Part shown: piece after piece, positions 63,286-64,000 of the stretch
How the letters are laid out: the number at the start of each line of letters is the position of its first letter
Position numbering within the stretch: the stretch's first letter is position 1
Assembly (NCBI RefSeq): GCF_000698595.1
Contig: NZ_JFHC01000003.1
Location: 220,041-284,040, forward strand
DNA from: Caballeronia glathei
GTDB taxonomy: Bacteria; Pseudomonadota; Gammaproteobacteria; Burkholderiales; Burkholderiaceae
DNA: 64,000 bases
Direction: 5' to 3'
Made by a program: the position numbers and the translations under genes
Notes under the pieces: generated by a model
What the model saw: only the letters and a program-made list of their open reading frames with translations
Told to the model about the DNA's origin: nothing
The model's database searches: none

Positions 63286-64000
63286 TTACGCCCAGCCAAA
63301 GGCGGTCATCAGCATGTCGATCAGCTTGATGCCCGGGAAGGGAATCAGGAGACCGCCCAGACCGTAGATCAGCAGGTTGCGGCGCAGGAGCGGTGCCGCG
63401 CCGAGCGGCCGGTACTTGACGCCCTTGAGCGCAAGCGGAATCAGCACCACGATGATCAGGGCATTGAAGATGACCGCCGACAGGATCGCCGAACTCGGCG
63501 ACGTCAGATGCATGATGTCCAGCACGTGCAACTGCGGGTACGTCGTCGCAAACGCCGCCGGGATGATCGCGAAGTACTTCGCGACGTCGTTGGCGATCGA
63601 GAAGGTCGTGAGCGAGCCGCGCGTCATCAGCATCTGCTTGCCGATCTCGACAATTTCGATCAGCTTCGTCGGGTTCGAGTCGAGGTCGACCATGTTGCCG
63701 GCTTCCTTCGCCGCCTGCGTGCCAGTGTTCATCGCCACGGCGACGTCGGCCTGGGCGAGCGCCGGAGCGTCGTTGGTGCCGTCGCCGGTCATCGCTACCA
63801 GGCGCCCTTCGGCCTGGTGCGAGCGGATCATCGCGAGCTTGGCTTCTGGCGTCGCTTCGGCGAGAAAATCGTCCACGCCCGCTTCAGCGGCGATGGCTGC
63901 TGCTGTAAGGCGGTTGTCGCCGGTGATCATCACCGTCTTGATACCCATCTTGCGCAGTTCGGAGAAGCGCTCCTTGATGCCGCCCTTGACGATGTCCTTG
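63286..64000 (-). CDS. kdpB: K+-transporting P-type ATPase subunit KdpB, C-terminal part (cut by window edge)
   Basis: About 238 residues of the C-terminal part; the gene continues beyond position 64000. The P-type ATPase hinge motifs [22 protein letters not shown] and [23 protein letters not shown] are intact, followed by the KdpB membrane helices ([38 protein letters not shown]). It is the energy-coupling subunit of the high-affinity K+ pump. kdpC follows after 102 bp. Confidence 0.95.
   Translation of the reverse strand, partial: KDIVKGGIKERFSELRKMGIKTVMITGDNRLTAAAIAAEAGVDDFLAEATPEAKLAMIRSHQAEGRLVAMTGDGTNDAPALAQADVAVAMNTGTQAAKEAGNMVDLDSNPTKLIEIVEIGKQMLMTRGSLTTFSIANDVAKYFAIIPAAFATTYPQLHVLDIMHLTSPSSAILSAVIFNALIIVVLIPLALKGVKYRPLGAAPLLRRNLLIYGLGGLLIPFPGIKLIDMLMTAFGWA

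Overview
The window is a GC-rich, gene-dense bacterial chromosome segment. Its gene content (many LysR regulators, an H-NS protein with the TWSGHARPPAWI core and a basic tail, a ProQ/FinO protein, DUF2798, DUF3311, NodT-type efflux) and codon choice point to a betaproteobacterium of the Burkholderiaceae, most likely Burkholderia sensu lato (Paraburkholderia or Caballeronia). This placement comes from reading the proteins, not from a database search. No rRNA, tRNA, CRISPR array or insertion sequence was found.

Layout. 1-8 kb: LysR and MarR regulators, an NTF2-like protein, an acyl-CoA-synthetase-like enzyme, a small gene behind two tandem LexA (SOS) boxes, an FKBP isomerase and an H-NS protein with a histone-H1-like tail. 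8.5-15.4 kb: envelope and stress genes (MetA-type outer-membrane protein, MlaC, HdeA), a cytochrome P450, a ProQ/FinO RNA chaperone and a DeoR-MFS pair. 15.9-26.6 kb: lactate permease, GST, LysR genes, a PAS sensor kinase with no partner, an NmrA-type reductase, and a divergent nickel permease / NikR pair.

27.1-39.8 kb is the metabolic core: two consecutive plus-strand operons for amide and ureido nitrogen compounds. The first encodes an NMT1-type ABC importer and an acetamidase/formamidase. The second encodes a BMP-family importer, two isochorismatase-fold hydrolases (the first very like biuret hydrolase), an AmiF-type formamidase, an HpxZ/AtzH-like DUF3225 protein and a GntR regulator. A 32-bp near-palindrome lies upstream of the second operon.

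40.1-45.1 kb: an amidohydrolase translationally coupled to an MHS transporter, a LysR gene and an AI-2E-type membrane protein. 45.25-47.26 kb is a small, visibly less GC-rich type VI secretion cargo island: a decayed PAAR C-terminus, a glycine-zipper effector candidate, an overlapping downstream gene frameshifted at a T7 run, and an intact PAAR protein. 47.4-54.7 kb: glucarate dehydratase, a beta-propeller lipoprotein, a DUF3311/SSS monocarboxylate transporter and a secreted MetX-like hydrolase. 55-60 kb: a complete tripartite drug-efflux locus (emrB, emrA, nodT-type OMP, marR) with TCTGAC-NN-GTCAGA-type palindromes at three promoters. 60.4-64 kb: a LysE exporter, then the 3' end of a kdp operon (kdpB, kdpC, kdpE) in which kdpD is absent between kdpC and kdpE.
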